A stretch of DNA of 64,000 bases from Locusta migratoria (taxonomy: Eukaryota > Arthropoda > Insecta > Orthoptera > Acrididae): assembly GCA_026315105.1 (NCBI GenBank), contig CM048750.1, forward strand, positions 73,587,797-73,651,796, read 5' to 3'. Position numbers and translations under genes: made by a program. Shown here one piece after another: positions 31,010 through 41,719 of this stretch. Each line of letters begins with the position of its first letter. Within the stretch, counting starts at the first letter, position 1. The notes beneath the pieces are model-generated. The model saw only the letters and a program-made list of their open reading frames with translations. It did no database searches and was not told the DNA's origin.

Positions 31010-31405
31010 TGACAGAACAATTATTTGAGCTGCCATGGATCCAGTGGAAATCGTACAAGGCACCATTAAGGTCAAGAAGCGTCTACACTAGTTGCAGACC
31101 ACGTACACCTCTACATGACGACCATGTTTCCCAACGGCATTTTTCAACAAGATAATATGCCACGTCACAAGGTCACAGCGGAATCGGTCTAATCGCAATG
31201 ACAAGGCCAGGTGTGTGGATGAGTGTTTCGACTGATACACAGGTATGCTTGCGTCGCGACTTGCCAGATCTGAACCTGCCCGAAAACATATGGGATCCGC
31301 TTGAAAATGACGTAAGAGTTAATCGCCCCCTCCCAAGAATTTACTCTGGATTAAAATGTGGTTACAATTCTCCTCAGTGACCTACCAAGACGTGCAATGG
31401 TAAAC
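31010..31405 (+). pseudogene. Tc1-like transposase remnant, frameshifted
   Basis: In shifting plus-strand frames: TTMFPNGIFQQDNMPRHKV (31118-31175; the DN(A)PxH block with the second catalytic aspartate), then LPDLNLPENIWDPLENDVR (31260-31320; the PDLNPIENxWxxLE block with the third acidic residue). Stops and indels lie between. It is a separate copy, on the opposite strand, from the one at 28 kb. Confidence 0.78.
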
Positions 31406-31618
31406 TTACTGGCCATTAAGTATGTGGTCATAGTGTTCCGGATGATCAGAGTATATAATGCCATTCGTGTCCTCCCGTTTTAATTAATGTTTGTGTCGTT
31501 GAAATGTAGTTATTTACATAAAATGTGCAAAAAATATTTACAATTAGTCACTTGTGTAAACCCAACACTTTCACGTTTTAACTATGCAGCGACTATAGTG
31601 TAATTACAGTAAAATATT

Positions 31619-31821
31619 GCCGGCCGCGGTGGCCGAGGTGACTGAGGCGCTCCAGTCACGGTCAGCACGGCCACTACGGTCGGGGGTTCGAATCCCCCCT
31701 CGGGCATGGATATTTGTGCTTTCTTTAGTCTTAGCTAGTTCCTAAGTAGTTTGTAAGCTTAGGGACTGATGACCCCGTAGTTAAGTCCCATAAGTTGTAC
31801 AAACATTTGAACATTTTTTTG
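31619..31821 (+). mobile_element. SINE A, full length, 11-bp TSD
   Basis: Head, B box and tail intact (tail GTACAAACATTTGAACATTT). Perfect repeats AGTAAAATATT at 31608-31618 and 31822-31832. Confidence 0.95.
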
Positions 31822-31832
31822 AGTAAAATATT

Positions 31833-33446
31833 ATTATCTAAGTCACTACTAATGTATAAATATTTGAAACACAAAAAGAGTGTTCTTCTTGTTCGTCAGT
31901 ATTTCGTTGTTGATTGCAGCACCCTGCCACCACTACGTGGAAAACAGAAAAATTGGAATTCTAATAAATCAGGGTCGGGTGGTAATAAACCTAGTAATGA
32001 TTTAATAATTTTATTTTAGCTCTTCTGGGACATTGCAGAGAACTTGAATGTAATTTTATAAATAATGTGGTAATGTAACAAATTATGAATGTATTGTATA
32101 AAGACACGGAGTGCTACGAGATTTTAACAGTGACTTTTATTTCATCCTAGTTAGAAAGAATGATGGTATTTCATTTAATAATTTTCAAACAGTGAGGTGC
32201 AAAAATACTTAAATCATAGTAAATCAGTTTTTTCTGCTAGGAATCTTTCATTTATTTCCAATGTTGTGTTACATTACAATTTTGGACAAAATCTTTAACG
32301 CTAATAATTTTCTTTAGTATCAATTGAACAAATCTTAACATCATGAAGAAGTTTACGTATGAATAACGATAGTTTCCACATGGCATTTCATGTAACTACG
32401 ATGAATTTAAATCCAGTTATAGAAATTTAATTTCGCATTAAATAAAGTGGAGCTGTGTTGTAAAAATATTCGTACAGTCAAAGCCCTATACTCAAATTTG
32501 GCTCTAATAAAGCTTGCCGGTGAACGAATAATTAATAAATTATTAAAGCAATAAAAAACTAGATGCGAGCATTTTACACCATTACAAATCCTATTTAGTG
32601 TGATTTAAAGTATCGAAACTGATATAAAGTTCGCCCTGTAGACACGCTGTTTGACTCTTTTTTTAAATAATGGATCTATATCAGATAAATCCCCATTGTC
32701 ACTCTATCTCCCAATGAGCAGAAAAAAGTATAAATAATGCTTGGGAAAGGAACTACAACTGTATAAGAATATTTTATATGTAATATTTTGGCCTTTTCAC
32801 TGCACTGCTATTTTTGTTGTTATTTCACAACATATAGTATTACAGACGAATAGCGGGAAAACGATTGAGAGTGTTCTACATTTCTATGGATCCTGATAAA
32901 GTAAAACTCCTTGAAGGAATATGTTGGGCTGGAGAGGAAGAGATTTGAATTATTAGGTGAAGACGATATGGCTTCGACCATAACGAGACTGATTATCTAA
33001 ACAACATTCTTATTAAAACGAGAAGGATTCCCGGACATGACCCTGCCGGCGTATCGGATGCATAAAAATACCTCATTTTTAGTGGACTGTTTTTCAAACA
33101 CGAAAGGAATAAGCGTCTCCTGTATTCTCTAGTGCTCGAAGAAGTCTGAAAAATTAAATGGGAGTTATGAGCCTTCCAAGTTTTTCTACCCACCCAAATT
33201 ACCTGGCGGCGCGCTGCGGGCCGCTTTGTGGGCCAGCCGGTATCCCACCGACGATTCTCCCCCCCCCTCCCCCCTACCTACAACCACCACCACCACCATC
33301 ACCACCCCTGCCACCTCAAGAGCCGAAGCTGCAGCCGACACTCAGTGGAGCGACAAGCAACGCGCTCTGTTTTGTTTATTTCAGCGCTCCGGCATGGTCT
33401 ACCTCGTATGTTACCGTAACCAATGTTGCAAGGTTTTCTATATTAC
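31833..33446. other. Unassigned 1.6-kb AT-rich stretch
   Basis: Nothing recognised in 31833-33180. At 33200-33420 a GC- and CCA-rich patch encodes proline runs in one frame and threonine/histidine runs in the others; all three frames are open because of composition, so no exon is called. Confidence 0.4.
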
Positions 33447-33454
33447 TACAGTAA

Positions 33455-33630
33455 ATGTTTAATGTTTGTATAGTCTATAGACTTAACTACGGGGTCATCA
33501 GTCCCTAAACTTACAAACTACTTATGAACTACTTACGAACTATGAGGGCACAAATATCCATGCCGGAGGGGGGATTCGAACCCCCGACCGTAGTGGCCGT
33601 GCAGACCGCCCCTCGGCCACCGCGGCCGGC
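33455..33630 (-). mobile_element. SINE A in the left terminus of the Tigger-like element, 11-bp TSD
   Basis: Minus-strand copy between TACTACAGTAA at 33444-33454 and 33631-33641. The head lacks about 22 bp (GCAGACCGCCCCTCGGCC joins directly), so the A-box region is damaged. Confidence 0.93.
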
Positions 33631-33863
33631 TACTACAGTAATGCTTCTGAATAAAGGACACCAATGGGGAAAAGAAAACTGTCCGCTTTTAAGAAGCGTC
33701 CGCTGTTAAGATAAAGGATAAAATACAAAATAGTAAACTACCGTTTATCCGAAATGATCGGTATGGCGGCCGGTCCAGATAACGAAAATCTCGGATAAAT
33801 CCAAAGTCTCCTGTTTTCACGCGTGAAACACACCGAATTGCGTCAATACCGCTAAGTATGATC

Positions 33864-33935
33864 GTAAAACGTGCGAATGCCACGTCGCTTCTTGAAGCGA
33901 TCCAGCCAGCCATAATTTCGCAGGAATTCTTTCTT
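33864..33935 (-). pseudogene. Tigger-type transposase DNA-binding fragment
   Basis: EFLRNYGWLDRFKKRRGIRT matches the conserved GWLDRFKKRHGI helix of the CENP-B HTH domain in Tigger/Jerky proteins. It is bounded by stops on both sides in this frame; neighbouring frames carry no clear continuation. Confidence 0.75.
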
Positions 33936-35149
33936 ATTCCTTTCCTTCAATGAGCTCATAAAAAGTCATCGCTTTTTGACGAAGTAGAGGACCTCAACTA
34001 GCGCGCCTTTGGCTCTTATTTGTTCATGCCACAAAAATAAAACCTCTTCTAACTGATGATGTGGACCTTTTCTCATTCTTTTTCGAGATTTCATTGCGCT
34101 GCTTGATGCTTGAATGGGACAAAATGTTTAAATTTCTGATCAGTTTGTTTTTAATCAGTAATCACACTCATATCGACGTTCAAATCCGCAGGGTGGCTCA
34201 CCAGCATCAAATTTCTGCGAAGTGCGAAGCTTTTGTTACAAGGAGATCACATCCTTTTTTCCTTTCGCGACCATAGTCAGCGTTTTTTCTTTTTTTTACC
34301 GGCACTCGAATGATTCTTTTTTGGTATTTGGCCACTTTTATATCTGGACATTTTAAAGCATGTAGCGCGAGCACGAAACTTGAAATCTAAAACACACTGG
34401 CGAATGACAAGACAACATTCAAGACGCATCAGACAAAGCTTTTGACTTTTGAAACCAGGCTATGGCAGTCATCGAATGAAAACATTCGATGCATCTATCG
34501 GCTATCCCCTGTCCTACCCAATCCCACGCTGCAATACAAGCGCGTTAACTATTGAACGCTTGGCTTCGTCTGATGTACCGACAACAGGCGGAAACTGTTT
34601 GGCGCCGCACTCTCATTGTCTGTTACTGCGCTGCATGAACCAATACTGTACGTACTGTACTTCCAAGAAGTCCCAATAGATGGCAATGCCATGAAACCAC
34701 GCAATACGAACAAAAAACACGCTAAATCTTCAATCAGCACATGTTAGAATTGACGACTCTGACTTCTGACACGCAAGAGTGCACTGATTATTTCACGCTG
34801 TCAGTTATTTGGAAGTTTTGATTGTTGTTGCGGGACATATTACGGTGTCCGTGTCCGTTATTGAAAATGTCCGCTATTTGGAATAATTTTAGCGTAAGAC
34901 CTAATGTTGTTTTGTAGGGCAATTTTAAAACGTCCGCTATTGAGAGGAGTCCGCTATTGGGAAGTGTCTGTTAAGGGAAGTTTTACTGTATTAGCTTATT
35001 CTTGCCTTGAGTACTTCTATCCCTTCTCCCTCTGTCCATCTCCTATTGTCCAAAAATGTGTTATATTTATCGGAGAATATAGAAGAAATAAGGCTGTCTT
35101 GCATAATGTACAAAATTATACGTGCAGTATCCAAACAAAGCAAGTGTGT

Positions 35150-35348
35150 TTGTGTTGCGGTCTTCAGTCCGCAGACTAGTTTGATGCAGCTCTCCGCGCT
35201 ACCCTGTCCTGTGCAAGTCTCTTCATCTGAGAATACGTTCGGCAACCTACATCCTTTTGAACCCGTTTACTGTATTCCTCTCTGGGTCTCCCTCTACGAT
35301 TTTTACCCCACACACCTCCTTCTAATGCTAAGTTGAAAATTCCTTGAT
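35150..35348 (-). mobile_element. RTE-like LINE 3' end
   Basis: The minus-strand frame (from about 35348) reads RHQGIFNLALEGGVWGKNRR, GRPREEYSKRVQKDVGCRTY, then QMKRLAQDRVARRAASN. It matches the last codons of the LINE at 52321-53353 (IVNLALEGSAWGKNRR..., DVGCRKY..., RLPQDRVAW). The 3' end shows the same GTCTTCAGTCCGCAGACT block. Confidence 0.8.
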
Positions 35349-35836
35349 GTCTCCTCGGTGTCGATGTGGGGCGCCTTTGACAGTCGCACACATCTTACTT
35401 GAATGCCGCAACTTAGCCGCAAAGCGACGAAATTTTAATATACCTGACGCTTTGCAGCTAGCTTTAGCCGACAATACCTCTATGGTTGATTCTGTTTTAC
35501 ATTTTATGCGTGAGTGTGGATTGTACAAATCGATTTAAAGATTGTGTGTGTCTGTCATTGCTCTGTCCTCCACCTGCCTAAGTCTTATAGGTAGGTGTTT
35601 TTAAAGTGTCCCAGAGTGGCTGGATGTCTTCCTTATATTTCTGTGATCACACAGTAAAAACACTTTTGTACTGCTTGTCCTTTTATCCCTTTTCTCCCTT
35701 AACTGTTATTTTTAAACTTTGACTTGTTAATGCCTTTACTTATGAACGCTTATCACAATGTTTTACCTCTAAGACTGGAACAAGGGACTGATAACCGTTG
35801 CAGTTTAGTCCCTTCCAAAAACCAACGACCAACAAC
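35349..35836 (+). mobile_element. LINE 3' end: zinc-knuckle tail of ORF2, 3'UTR and (CAA)n
   Basis: Frame PRCRCGAPLTVAHILLECRN, then LAAKRRNFNIPD and SVLHFMRECGLYKSI ends at 35538. A CxC...HxxxxC motif after an RNase H domain is common at the end of I/Jockey-group ORF2 proteins. The 300-bp 3'UTR ends GGACTGATAACCGTTGCAG, GTCCCTTCCAAAAACC and (CAA)n, matching 25374-25489. The RNase H and reverse-transcriptase parts are absent; it abuts an RTE-like tail on the other strand at about 35348. Confidence 0.75.
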
Positions 35837-35940
35837 AACAACAACAGTCGCATATGGTATCTCCAGGCCAAAACTGCCCTACGATCTCTTAATTTCATTA
35901 CTACCAGCAATTACGTCTGTCCATTTGTCTCTCTCTCCAA

Positions 35941-36164
35941 AAAAAATGTTCAAATGTTTGTAGAGTCTATGGGCCTTAACTACGGGGTCATCAGTCCCTA
36001 AACTTACAAACTACTTATGAACTATCTACAACTAAGGACGGCACAAACTACTTACGAACTAGGACGTCACAAATATCCATGCCCGAGGGGGGATTCGAAC
36101 CCCCGACCGTAGTGGCCGTGCAGACCGTGACTGAAGCGCCTCAGTCCCCTCGGCCACCGCGGCC

Positions 36165-36167
<3 letters not shown>
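35941..36167 (-). mobile_element. SINE A, minus strand, within a (CT)n microsatellite
   Basis: Full length with an internal duplication (CAAACTACTTACGAACTAGG follows a first CTACTTATGAACTATC). It lies between TCTCTCTCTC (35930-35939) and the (CT)n run at 36169-36212, which suggests insertion into a CT microsatellite. Confidence 0.9.

Positions 36168-36168
<1 letters not shown>

Positions 36169-36212
<44 letters not shown>
36169..36212. repeat. (CT)n microsatellite
   Basis: Pure CT run of about 42 bp between two SINEs. A 12-bp CT-rich duplication also flanks the SINE C that follows. Confidence 0.95.
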
Positions 36213-36215
<3 letters not shown>

Positions 36216-36216
<1 letters not shown>

Positions 36217-36413
36217 CGCAGTGGAGTAGCCGAGCGGTCTAAGGCGTCTCGCTGTGGAGCGCGCGGTTGCTCGCCGTGGAGGTTCGACTCCTCCCTGGAG
36301 CATGGGTATATGTGTTTGTCCTTAGGTTAGTTTACCTAGGTTTAAGTAGTTTGTAAGCTAAGGACTGATGACCACGCAGTTTGGTCCGATAGATCTACAA
36401 ACATGTGAACATG
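36216..36413 (+). mobile_element. SINE C, full length
   Basis: Head GCCGCAGTGGAGTAGCCGAG, B box GGTTCGACTCCTCCC, GCATGGGTATATGTGTTTGT joint, tail ACGCAGTTTGGTCCGATAGA. Direct repeats TCTCTCTCTGTG at 36204-36215 and 36414-36425. Confidence 0.93.
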
Positions 36414-36469
36414 TCTCTCTCTGTGCGTGCGTGTGTGTGTGTGTGTGTTTCGATCTGTGCTAGTTGGCA

Positions 36470-37760
36470 CTTTCCTAAAAGTGGGTGGAGTCGCCGATCA
36501 CCGAAACAGCCGCATCCCTGTAGAGATACGACTGGTAATTGGAACAAAAGGAAAGCCGGGGAAGACACGCAAGATGGAGTGGCTAAGCCAACACGGCGAG
36601 CGACGGAACAATACCTCGGAAGTCTGGGTCCGCAGTTCGCCCCTTGCCACGGTTCGGATGCCCCATAAATCCTCGTTATCCGGCCTGCCACGGTCGATTA
36701 CGGCTGCTCCGGAGCGCCGTGTGATGAGCGGACCGACTCTCTGTCCGACCGCGAGGGGCCGTAATGGCCGCGTCCCGTCTATTGAAATATTAAACGAGAG
36801 TTCTCTGATCCCGCGGTCATTATATCTGGACCGACAGCGGGGAGGGGCGGCCGATCGTGCCTGCGAAGACGCCGGCGTAGCAGAGGGGGGAGGGGAGAGG
36901 GGAGAGGGGGAACCATTTTTCTCATTCCTCGGCCAAATTATCGAGATTCACGCAATCGCGGACCGAGCGTGCGCCGGCGCCGTTTTTTGTTCGCTCAGGC
37001 ACGAGCCGGGCCGCGCGGTGCATGCCGGGAATCGGCACCCATCACAGCGACGCCGTCATCAGGAAACCTTCCCCTCCCCCTTACCCCTCCCCACTTCTCC
37101 CTCCCGACTTTTATTTTATTATTTATGCGGTCGTTCGCACATATTTCACACGCGGACGTGAGACGCAATAAACTGTATAATCAAACCACTCCGGAGAAAG
37201 ATAAATAACTCGCGGAGAAAGATGATTTCTCCCCTACCTGCATCGCCACAAATCGTTACGCGCATTCTCCCACTCTCGTTCCGTATCTGGGGGGAAAACT
37301 ACGGGAACCCTTTGTAATTATAGCGATCGGGGTTCCGAATGCGAGAAAACTTTTCTCAGCCTCGCGCTAGTTGCTTCTCTTCTCTCTCTCTCTCTCTGTC
37401 CGTCATTCTTCCCTCTCCTTCTCACCTCCCACCACTTCTTTTTCAAGCGCACCCCTGATCACGGTCATTTGAATTTCAGATGCGTTGTTAATGGACGTCG
37501 GATAATCTTCCGCGGTGTCGGTGATGAAACGGGTTGAGCTGTTACCAACGTTTCGCTTTTATATTATTGTTATTACAGCCACATTGATGTTAATAACAGT
37601 TACGCCGCTGTTATTATCACGCTGAAGGTAATAACGTCGAGACGCGTAAATTAAAGCGGATTCCCGGGTTATTAAAGTAATATAGGCATTTCCGTTCATT
37701 ATATCTGTTAGCACGGCGCTACCGTCTGTCAGGCCACGCTAAACATGCTCATTTTCGTGT
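36470..37760. other. CpG-rich block without recognised repeats
   Basis: About 1.3 kb that contains none of the SINE, LINE or DNA-element sequences filling the rest of the window. 36680-37080 is very GC-rich (CTGATCCCGCGGTC, GGCGGCCGATCGTGCC); 37200-37700 is balanced, with ATTA/TAAT-rich words (TTATTGTTATTACAGCC, GTTAATAACAGTTACG, GTAATAACGTCG). A plus-strand frame of 244 codons spans 36427-37161, but it starts in the SINE-proximal (GT)n and has no domain, so I do not call it a gene. Candidate CpG-island promoter or conserved regulatory DNA. Confidence 0.45.
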
Positions 37761-38525
37761 GTTACTGAACGAATGTGGCAGCTCTGTTAGCTGATACTGC
37801 GCCGATGACTGTTCTTATCTCTTGTGTAACGGCTGGCGAGTGGAATGAGATACGCTTATGTCTGCTAGCACGAACTCAAATGATCTGAGCTCCTAAGGCT
37901 ACTTCATCCTTCACGCTCAAGTAAAATCAGATGTTACGCACTCATGATATTCATCTCCTTCATTTTAAAGATTAAGCCCGTAAGAGAAATTGCTTAGGAG
38001 ACTTTAAGCACAGCGTGTAATCATTATCTCAATCCACCCTGCCCAGTAGCTCATGATCACGCTAATCTGTTGTTCGACAGCCTCGCATTCATAGTGTTCA
38101 ATTTTGCGTACCCTCATGTGTATTAAAGTAAATGAAATAGCGCTGATATTTTGGATGTATCATGAGATGCTTCAGCACTTTGTAATAAAAGGTCTATTGA
38201 CTTTAATTTACGATGTTTCCTTCAGTTTAATGACAACTCTAAGAATCTGCGAAAATACGCAAAGTAGTACAATATGACGTAGTAAATTCAAAACTCTCAG
38301 TGACACTAAAGAGGCATATTTATTTCGTGTATGGAAATATAAACGAATTAGGGGAAAATCTAAGTAATGCATATGCTGGCGGGAAATCTCTTACATGTTC
38401 TGAACTGCATGTAGTAAGTCTTTTCAAAGTTTTATGACAATGAGTTGGCTTTAAACCATTTATTAATGTTCATGAAAATATCATTAGCAAACCTTTCTAT
38501 AACTATGCTTGATGTAGTTTTTATT
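37761..38525. other. Unassigned AT-rich stretch
   Basis: No gene or repeat family recognised between the CpG-rich block and the LINE fragment. Confidence 0.45.
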
Positions 38526-38529
38526 GCAA

Positions 38530-38875
38530 TACTGTATCATCTGCAAACTAAACGAACTCTGCTTCTGGTAGTGTAACTGATGGGAGGTCATTAATGTAGA
38601 CAAGAAAAACCAATTGTCCTAAGATGGATCCTTGTGAGACACCACATGTAATTTCTTCCCATTCCGATGATGACTGCTGGCTTAATTCACTAGTCACTTG
38701 CACTGACACCCTTTGTTTTCTGTTAGTGAGGTACGACTTGAACCATTTCGCAGCATTTCCTGTCACCCCATAGAATTCTAATTTACTTAAAAGGGTGTTA
38801 TGGTTCACACAATCTAATGCCTTTGACAAATCACAGAAAATACCTGCTGCTTGCAATTTATCCCGATTCCAGAAC
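38530..38875 (-). pseudogene. LINE reverse-transcriptase fragment (Jockey/CR1-like)
   Basis: The minus-strand frame reads GIFCDLSKALDCVNHNTLLS, KLEFYGVTGNAAKWFKSYLT, NRKQRVSVQV, then GVSQGSILGQLVFLVYINDL. These are reverse-transcriptase blocks 3 and 4 (F-x-DLSKAFDCVNHxxLLxKL, G(V/I)PQGSILGPLLFLIYINDLP) of Jockey/CR1-type LINEs. The YADD catalytic block that should follow is missing; the frame ends soon after INDLPSV. Fragment only. Confidence 0.82.
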
Positions 38876-39326
38876 TGAGAAACATGAGGTTGAAGAGGAA
38901 TGGGAGCCCTTTAAAGACAACCTGAAAACACAAGTGGTACACAGAGAGAGAGAAGGTAACACTGGTAGAATGACAGCGTGAAGACAGCAGTGAAAGTAAG
39001 AAATTAGATTAGGAAAAACAAAATATTCTAATGTAGTCAATAATAATGAAATTTAGCGTCTATCTCAGGAATAAAAGAAACAATATGTTGCCTGTTAAAA
39101 GGTTGATCCAGAAAGAGAAGGATGTATCCGGCGATGGCATCACCACCAAGTTTGTCAAGGCAATACAAAACTGCTATATAACGTAGCCGAGAATGAAAGG
39201 CTTGAGCTTACTAACATCGTCGCACTGGAAACTGACGAAGAGAAGTTGCTGAGAATAGACTTAGAAATTAGAAAGGAAATGAGGAACCATTAAGGGATAC
39301 TGTTGGTGATGTTGAGGGAGATAGTA
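38876..39326. other. Unassigned
   Basis: No gene or repeat family recognised. Confidence 0.4.
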
Positions 39327-39382
39327 TTGATGACCCTGTAGTTAAGTCCCATAAACTATACAAACATTTGAACATTTGAATA
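39327..39382 (+). mobile_element. SINE A 3' end fragment
   Basis: GATGACCCTGTAGTTAAGTC, then CCATAAACTATACAAACATT, is the last quarter of SINE A; the rest is absent. Confidence 0.75.
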
Positions 39383-39605
39383 ACTCATAGAATCTCTGAA
39401 AATTGCCCAAATCTGCATTTTCGTTTTACGACAGTAAGAACTATGTCAACAAACCAACAAATCATGTACTTCCGTTCGTATCACGTTTCTGTGAAAGTCA
39501 TCAACACTTTTTGTAAGCTTCTGTCATGATGTTTTTTGGAGACTTCAAAGAGTGTCTGGCTTTGTAATCAATTACCACATGATAAACTCAGGAACGATCA
39601 ACAGC

Positions 39606-40062
39606 CTCGCGGGAGTAACCGAGCGGTCTGGAGCGCCACGTTGCGGATCGCGCAGCGCCGGAGGTTCGAATCCTCCCTCTGGGATGGATATTGTCTTTAG
39701 TATAAGTTAGTTCATAAGTAGTTATCGCTGCGGCGTGGGCTACTTATGAAACTCCAATCGCCAACATTCTCCTCCGAATGCGAAAATATATTGTTGACTG
39801 CCACTTATATAGGTAAAAATGATCATCGGCATAAAATACGAGAAATCAGAGCTCGAACGGAGAGATTCAGGTCTTATTTCTTCTCGTGTGCTATTCGAGA
39901 ATGGAATGGGAGATGAATAGTATAAAGGTGGTTCGATAAACCCTCTGCCAGGCACTTAAAAGTGATTTGCAGAGTATCCCATGTAGATGTATATGTGGTT
40001 TGTACCTTTAGGGACTGATGACTCCACAGTTAAGTCCCATAAGTTTAACAAAAGTTTGAAGA
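39606..40062 (+). mobile_element. SINE C/A-type copy interrupted by a LINE 3' end
   Basis: The head (GGGAGTAACCGAGCGGTCTG), B box (GGTTCGAATCCTCCC) and ATAAGTTAGTTCATAAGTAG occupy 39606-39723; the rest of the SINE (TTTGTACCTTTAGGGACTGA, then AGTCCCATAAGTTTAAC) resumes at about 39999. The 276 bp between is a LINE 3' end, so the LINE inserted after the SINE. The internal part resembles SINE A, the head SINE C: a hybrid or a further subfamily. Confidence 0.8.
39724..39998 (+). mobile_element. LINE 3' end (CR1/Jockey-like) nested in a SINE
   Basis: In shifting frames: HKIREIRARTERFRSYF, then AIREWNGR-like text, then CTCTGCCAGGCACTTAAAAG and the tail CATGTAGATGTATATGTG. This is the C-terminal end of a LINE ORF2 followed by a short 3'UTR. 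It is 5'-truncated and frameshifted. Confidence 0.6.
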
Positions 40063-40403
40063 TTTTGAACGACTAACACCCGTATATGCAGCTGTTTTTA
40101 TTAAAATATCTGACATTTATTGTTCTGGATTCAACAGCTCCGGTTTTATACACATTAATAATTTACTGATTTGTTCTTCGATCGCTTCTTGCGTGGTTTC
40201 AAAATGTAAGATGACATAATGAGTTTACAATTACGCGATACAGACGAGAAAGATGAAATTTCTAGCCAGCCTCTAATATCACCGGTCATGACACACACAA
40301 ACGCTTTACACCTGAAACGGATGGAATGGGCGCCCCTGTTTTGTCCACCCCTGGTCGCCCGCCTCGCTGTTTTTACAGTCCGTCTCTCGTTTCGGGGATG
40401 TTT

Positions 40404-40607
40404 CAAATGTTGAAATGTTTGTAAATCTATCGGACCAAACTGCATGGTCATCAGTCCGTAGCTTAGAAACTATTGAAACTAAGGTAAACTAACCCAAGGA
40501 CAACACTCACACACCCATGCTCTAGGGAGGACTCGAATCTCAGACGGTGAGAACCGCGCGCTGCGCAGCGAGGTGCCTTAGACCGTTCGGTTACTCCACC
40601 GCGGTTA
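40404..40607 (-). mobile_element. SINE C, minus strand, 9-bp TSD
   Basis: Tail (GAAATGTTTGTAAATCTATC, GGACCAAACTGCATGG) to head (CGTTCGGTTACTCCACCGCG), with a mutated B-box complement (GGACTCGAATCTCAG). Direct repeats GGGATGTTT at 40395-40403 and 40608-40616. Confidence 0.88.
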
Positions 40608-40616
40608 GGGATGTTT

Positions 40617-41008
40617 AGGAGTGTGGAAATCTCGCATACAGACTCCTGATGCAAGTGACACCCAATCACCTGACAACGTCCGTGAGTTCCGCGGACTGCC
40701 CTATTCTGCTCTCTCACGATGTCTAACGACTACTGTCGTCGCTGATATGGAGTACCTGGAAGTAGGTGGCAGCACAATGCACCTAATATGGAAAACTTGT
40801 GTGCTGGGGGTGTCCGGATACTTCTGATCACATAGTGTAAATTGTGCTGCGTCTTCTCCGGTTCCTGTCGATATTGACCAGCAGTGTATTTGAGCGGTGT
40901 CTGTAATTTATGCCTATTCTGCCAATGCTATTTTACGCTTCGACTAGGTACACTTTTCAAAAGAACTATAAGTGACAAAACAATGTACTTTTTACTGCAT
41001 ATATATAT
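40617..41008. other. Unassigned
   Basis: No gene or repeat family recognised. The last bases are a TA-rich run next to the foldback element. Confidence 0.4.
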
Positions 41009-41009
41009 A

Positions 41010-41683
41010 GGGTGTTTCACTGTGTTTGCCTCTGCAACTAGTAAAATAATATGTGACGGGAAATTTTAATGCGGTTGGTCAACACAAGAAATGTTACACT
41101 TTCTGCGGAGCTATGAACATAGTTTATTCTATCATTTCCAAAGAGTTACAGCACAAAGACATAATTTTTTAAATGGAACAATAGTATTTTCTATCGTGCA
41201 TTGGATTCGTTGAAACCAGCTGCGTCCAACTCAATTTAAACTACATTCCTATCACTGTTAGTTTGGGACTACTACCCTTCAAAGTTCCGGGGGCGGAGGC
41301 TGCGATAGTGTAGTTGACTGGCCGAGTGGCTATCCCCTGGGGCACGGCCCACTGTCTCATGACCACCAGCCAGTTAGCTACGCTGTCGTAGCCTCCGCCC
41401 CCCTAAACTTTGAAGGGTTGTAGCTCCCAAACTAACAGTGATAGGAATGTAGTTTAAATTGATTTGGACGCAGCTGGTTTCAACGAATATAATGCACGAT
41501 AGAAAAAACTATTGTACCATTTAAAAATTATATCTTTGTGCTGTAACTCTTTGGAAAATGATACAATAAACTACGTTCATAGCTCCGCAGAAAGTGTAAC
41601 ATTTCTTGTTTTGACCTACCGCATTAAAATTTCCCGTTACCTATTATTTTATAAGTTACAGAGGCAAACACACTTAGTGAAAC

Positions 41684-41688
<5 letters not shown>
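41010..41688. mobile_element. Foldback element with about 320-bp inverted repeats, TA-flanked
   Basis: Ends GGGTGTTTCACTGTGTTTGC and its complement GCAAACACACTTAGTGAAACACCC. The arms (41010-41330 and 41360-41688) can be aligned throughout, for example GAAATGTTACACTTTCTGCG / CGCAGAAAGTGTAACATTTC. A small centre (GGCTATCCCCTGGGGCACGG) separates them. TA repeats lie on both sides. No transposase; a Tc1/mariner-type MITE is the likeliest class. Confidence 0.88.

Positions 41689-41717
<29 letters not shown>
41689..41717. repeat. (TA)n microsatellite
   Basis: TA run of about 28 bp at the right flank of the foldback element. Confidence 0.9.

Positions 41718-41719
<2 letters not shown>

Larger units (their letters stand above)
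33449..34988 (-). mobile_element. Degenerate Tigger/pogo-like DNA transposon with TA duplication
   Basis: Left end CAGTAATGCTTCTGAATAAA with GGACACCAATGGGG and GTCCGCTTTTAAGAAGCG; right end (complement) CAGTAAAACTTCCCTTAACA with GACACTTCCCAATAGCGGAC. Both carry repeated GTCCGCT(A/T)TT motifs and are flanked by TA (33447-33448 and 34989-34990). Inside, the minus strand at about 33935-33864 encodes EFLRNYGWLDRFKKRRGIRT, the CENP-B-type DNA-binding helix-turn-helix of Tigger transposases. No DDE domain is visible. A SINE A (33455-33630) sits in the left terminus. Confidence 0.8.

Noticed and set aside
33158..33462. Proline-rich exon
   Set aside because: Three frames are open through a CCA/CCC-rich low-complexity patch (Pro, Thr/Ser or His runs), so there is no sign of selection for one frame.
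36427..37161. 244-codon plus-strand open frame as a gene
   Set aside because: Stops are rare because of GC content, the frame begins in a (GT)n stretch next to a SINE, no domain is visible, and overlapping frames are open too.
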